A stretch of DNA of 64,000 bases from Fontivita pretiosa. GTDB taxonomy: Bacteria > Planctomycetota > Phycisphaerae > Tepidisphaerales > Tepidisphaeraceae. The notes under the pieces are model-generated. The model was not told the DNA's origin. It saw only the letters and a program-made list of their open reading frames with translations, and did not search any database. The stretch covers positions 3,472,001 through 3,536,000 of the forward strand of contig NZ_CP191258.1 in the NCBI RefSeq assembly GCF_050410795.1, written 5' to 3'. Positions 61,926 through 64,000 of this stretch are shown in pieces; within the stretch, counting starts at the first letter, position 1; every line of letters starts with the position of its first letter. A program made the translations under genes and the position numbers.

Positions 61926-63416
61926 ATGGCGAACAGGGATGGATCGAATCAGGACAGCAACGAGCCAGGCGAAGCGGTGTCACCGGGGACGCTGACGCAG
62001 CGTATGTCGCGGCGGCCGATCGTCGAGCTGCTGCTTCTGGCGGCGCCGACGGTGGCGCAGATGGCGTCGTACACGCTGATGCAGTTTGCCGACCGGTGGA
62101 TGCTGGCGCGGGTGGGCGATCTGGAAGCGGCGGCGGCGGGGACATCGGGCATCACGTATTTCTGTGTGATCGGCTTTGGCTTCGGGGTGCTGCTGCTGGT
62201 GAACACGCTGGTCAGCCAGAGCTTCGGACGCCGCGATCTGGGCTCGACGGGGCGATACCTGTGGCAGGGGATGTGGTTTGGCGTGGCGTTCGGGGTGGCG
62301 ACGCTGCTGCTGTGGCCGCTGGCCGAGCCGATGTTCCGCGTGATGGGACACGAGCCACGGATGGTTCGACTGGAAGCACAGTACATGCGTGTTGTGTCGC
62401 TGGCGGGATGGGCAAAACTGGCGGCGGTGGCCATGAGCCAGTTCCTGCTGGGCCTGCACCGCCCGGGCATCGTTTTTGCCGGAACGCTGGTGGGGATCCT
62501 GGCCAACGTCTTTTTCAACTGGCTGTTGATCTATGGAAACTGGGGCTTTGCGGCGCTGGGTGTGGCCGGTGCCGCATGGGGCACCAACGCCGCCGTCACC
62601 TGCGAGCTGCTGATCATGGGGCTGTATGTCTGGCGTGCCGAGTTCGCGCGCGTACATGCGACGCTGGACTGGCGTGTGCGCTGGCCGATGCTTCGCACGC
62701 TGCTGAGGGTCGGTCTGCCGGCGGGTTTCCAGCTCGTCTGCGACATCGCCGCCTGGACGATCTTCATGAACGTGATCGTGGCCAGCTTCGGCACGGCGGC
62801 GCTGAGCGCCAACAGTTTCGCGTTCAGCTACATGCATCTGTGTTTCATGCCGGCCATCGGGGTGGGCAATGCCGTGACCGCGCTGGTGGGCAAGTACATC
62901 GGGATGGGCCGGCCGGATCTGTCGGCCCGGCGGGCGCACCTGGGGTTTGTCGTGTGCGCGATTTACATGGTTTTGACGGGGATCGTGCTGTGGGCGTTTC
63001 GCTACCAGCTTCTGGGAATCTTCTCGCAGGATCCGCAGGTGTTGCGGATCGGCTCGACGATCATGTTCTTCGTGGCGATCTACCAGATCTTCGATGCGAT
63101 GTTCGTGGTGTACGTGGGCGCCCTGCGCGGGGCGGGTGACACGCTGGTCCCCGCAGCGGTGCAGGCGGTGCTCGTCTGGACGATCGTCGTGTTCGGCGGG
63201 GCGGTTCTGGCGTGGCGCGCGCCGCAATACGGCGTGGCCGGACCCTGGACGCTGGCGACCGTCTTCGGGGCACTGCTGGGGTTGTTTCTGCTGTGGCGGT
63301 TCGTGCGTGGCCAGTGGAGGTCGATCCGTCTGCATCACGATCAGGCACAGCCGGCGATCTCGAATGTCTCGGATCAATCCGCTAAATTGTCCGTCCTTAC
63401 GGAAGCTTCATCATGA
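61926..63416 (+). CDS. MATE-family multidrug/toxin efflux transporter
   Basis: 496 residues, 12 helices in two related halves. LLLLAAPTVAQMASYTLMQF and ADRWMLARVGDLEAAAAGT open the first half as in NorM-type MATE exporters; the second half starts GLPAGFQLVCDIAAWTIFMN. Exports cationic compounds using Na+ or H+. GGAGAG precedes ATG 61926. The gene sits 17 nt past a terminator, so expression requires read-through, or antitermination if that leader is regulatory. Its stop overlaps the ileS start (ATGA). Confidence 0.9.
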   Translation: MANRDGSNQDSNEPGEAVSPGTLTQRMSRRPIVELLLLAAPTVAQMASYTLMQFADRWMLARVGDLEAAAAGTSGITYFCVIGFGFGVLLLVNTLVSQSFGRRDLGSTGRYLWQGMWFGVAFGVATLLLWPLAEPMFRVMGHEPRMVRLEAQYMRVVSLAGWAKLAAVAMSQFLLGLHRPGIVFAGTLVGILANVFFNWLLIYGNWGFAALGVAGAAWGTNAAVTCELLIMGLYVWRAEFARVHATLDWRVRWPMLRTLLRVGLPAGFQLVCDIAAWTIFMNVIVASFGTAALSANSFAFSYMHLCFMPAIGVGNAVTALVGKYIGMGRPDLSARRAHLGFVVCAIYMVLTGIVLWAFRYQLLGIFSQDPQVLRIGSTIMFFVAIYQIFDAMFVVYVGALRGAGDTLVPAAVQAVLVWTIVVFGGAVLAWRAPQYGVAGPWTLATVFGALLGLFLLWRFVRGQWRSIRLHHDQAQPAISNVSDQSAKLSVLTEASS

Positions 63417-64000
63417 GCACTCAGGCTTCACAACCGCAACCGGCGCAGCAGAAGGTCAGCTACAAGCAGACGCTCAACCTCCCGCAGACGAGTTTTCCGA
63501 TGGAGGCCAGGCTCGTGCAGAACGAGCCGCTGCGTCTGGCGCGATGGCAGGAGATGCGGCTGTACGAGAAGCTGATGACCGCCCGTGCCGCCGGTCCCAG
63601 GGGCAAGTGGATCCTGCACGATGGCCCGCCTTTCGCCAACGGCGACATTCATGTTGGGCATCTGGTCAACAAAGTGCTCAAGGATGTGGTGTTGCGTTTC
63701 CGCTCGATGCAGGGCTATCAGACGCCTTATGTGCCGGGCTGGGACTGTCACGGGCTGCCCATCGAGCACAAGATCACGCAGGATCTTGGCGGCAAGTCGC
63801 GGCAGATGCAGACCATCGAGATCCGCAAGCTGTGCTCCGACTACGCCAGGCGATACGCCGAAATCCAGAGCAGGCAGTTTCAGCGTCTGGGCATCCTTGG
63901 GGAATGGGACAATCCATACCTGACGATGTCTCCTGATTACGAGGCGGCCACGCTGGAGGTCTTTGCGCGCTTTGTCGAAGCCGGGCTGGTCTACAAACAG
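63413..64000 (+). CDS. ileS: Isoleucyl-tRNA synthetase, N-terminal part
   Basis: 196 codons run off the right edge with no stop. KQTLNLPQTSFPMEARLVQN is the usual IleRS start and HDGPPFANGDIHVGHLVNK holds the class I HIGH motif (HVGH). PGWDCHGLPIEHKI follows, a segment typical of IleRS. Charges tRNA-Ile. ATG 63413 overlaps the MATE stop by 4 nt, so the two genes are coupled. Confidence 0.95.
   Translation, partial: MSTQASQPQPAQQKVSYKQTLNLPQTSFPMEARLVQNEPLRLARWQEMRLYEKLMTARAAGPRGKWILHDGPPFANGDIHVGHLVNKVLKDVVLRFRSMQGYQTPYVPGWDCHGLPIEHKITQDLGGKSRQMQTIEIRKLCSDYARRYAEIQSRQFQRLGILGEWDNPYLTMSPDYEAATLEVFARFVEAGLVYKQ

Overview
The window is high-GC chromosomal DNA that looks like a planctomycete, most likely Phycisphaerae-like. 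The evidence is large PEP-CTERM proteins with autotransporter-type beta repeats and dockerin-like Asp-rich repeats, a TMTC-like glycosyltransferase, and no rRNA. No database search was possible, so the taxonomy is inference.

Layout. 1-5.4 kb is housekeeping: a membrane-protein tail, dxr and rseP on the + strand, facing an mnmE-like GTPase gene and coaX. 5.4-16.5 kb holds envelope and carbohydrate genes: a 12-plus-helix TMTC/TPR protein, a 980-residue PEP-CTERM autotransporter-repeat protein, and a GH79-like glucuronidase divergent from a XylR-type regulator. 16.6-43.3 kb is one CRISPR-Cas locus: a 114-repeat array, its leader, cas2, a cas4-cas1 fusion, then (reading back from the far end) a single operon of overlapping genes on the - strand: cas3, cas8, csb1/cas7, csb2/cas5-cas6 (type I-G) run directly into cmr2, cmr3, cmr4, cmr5, a cmr6-cmr1 fusion (type III-B) and a CARF protein. 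One array, one adaptation module and one crRNA-processing gene apparently serve both a DNA-targeting Cascade/Cas3 and an RNA-targeting, cyclic-oligoadenylate-making Cmr complex. Array repeats read on the - strand end in ATTGAAGC, the expected 5' handle, which puts the leader next to cas2.

43.46-49.21 kb is a small integrated element with 22-bp direct-repeat attachment cores. It sits in the 3' end of a tRNA-Leu(CAA) gene and carries a DUF5681-like protein, a zinc ribbon, an excisionase-like HTH, a RecA/RepA-type ATPase, an XRE regulator on a leaderless promoter, and a tyrosine integrase. Its left core is preceded by the 3' scar of a second integrase, immediately upstream of cas3. This suggests tandem insertions at one tRNA and a possible island origin of the cas locus.

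49.3-64 kb returns to the chromosome: a Kdo-kinase-like protein, purU, a second PEP-CTERM/dockerin protein with two aspartyl-protease-like motifs, tRNA-Lys, tRNA-Leu(CAG), mobA, a hydrogenase maturation protease, a membrane protein, an IS element with a 10-bp target duplication inside a hairpin repeat, a secreted beta-propeller glycosidase-like protein, rho, yqeY, a terminator-bearing leader RNA in front of a MATE exporter, and the start of ileS.
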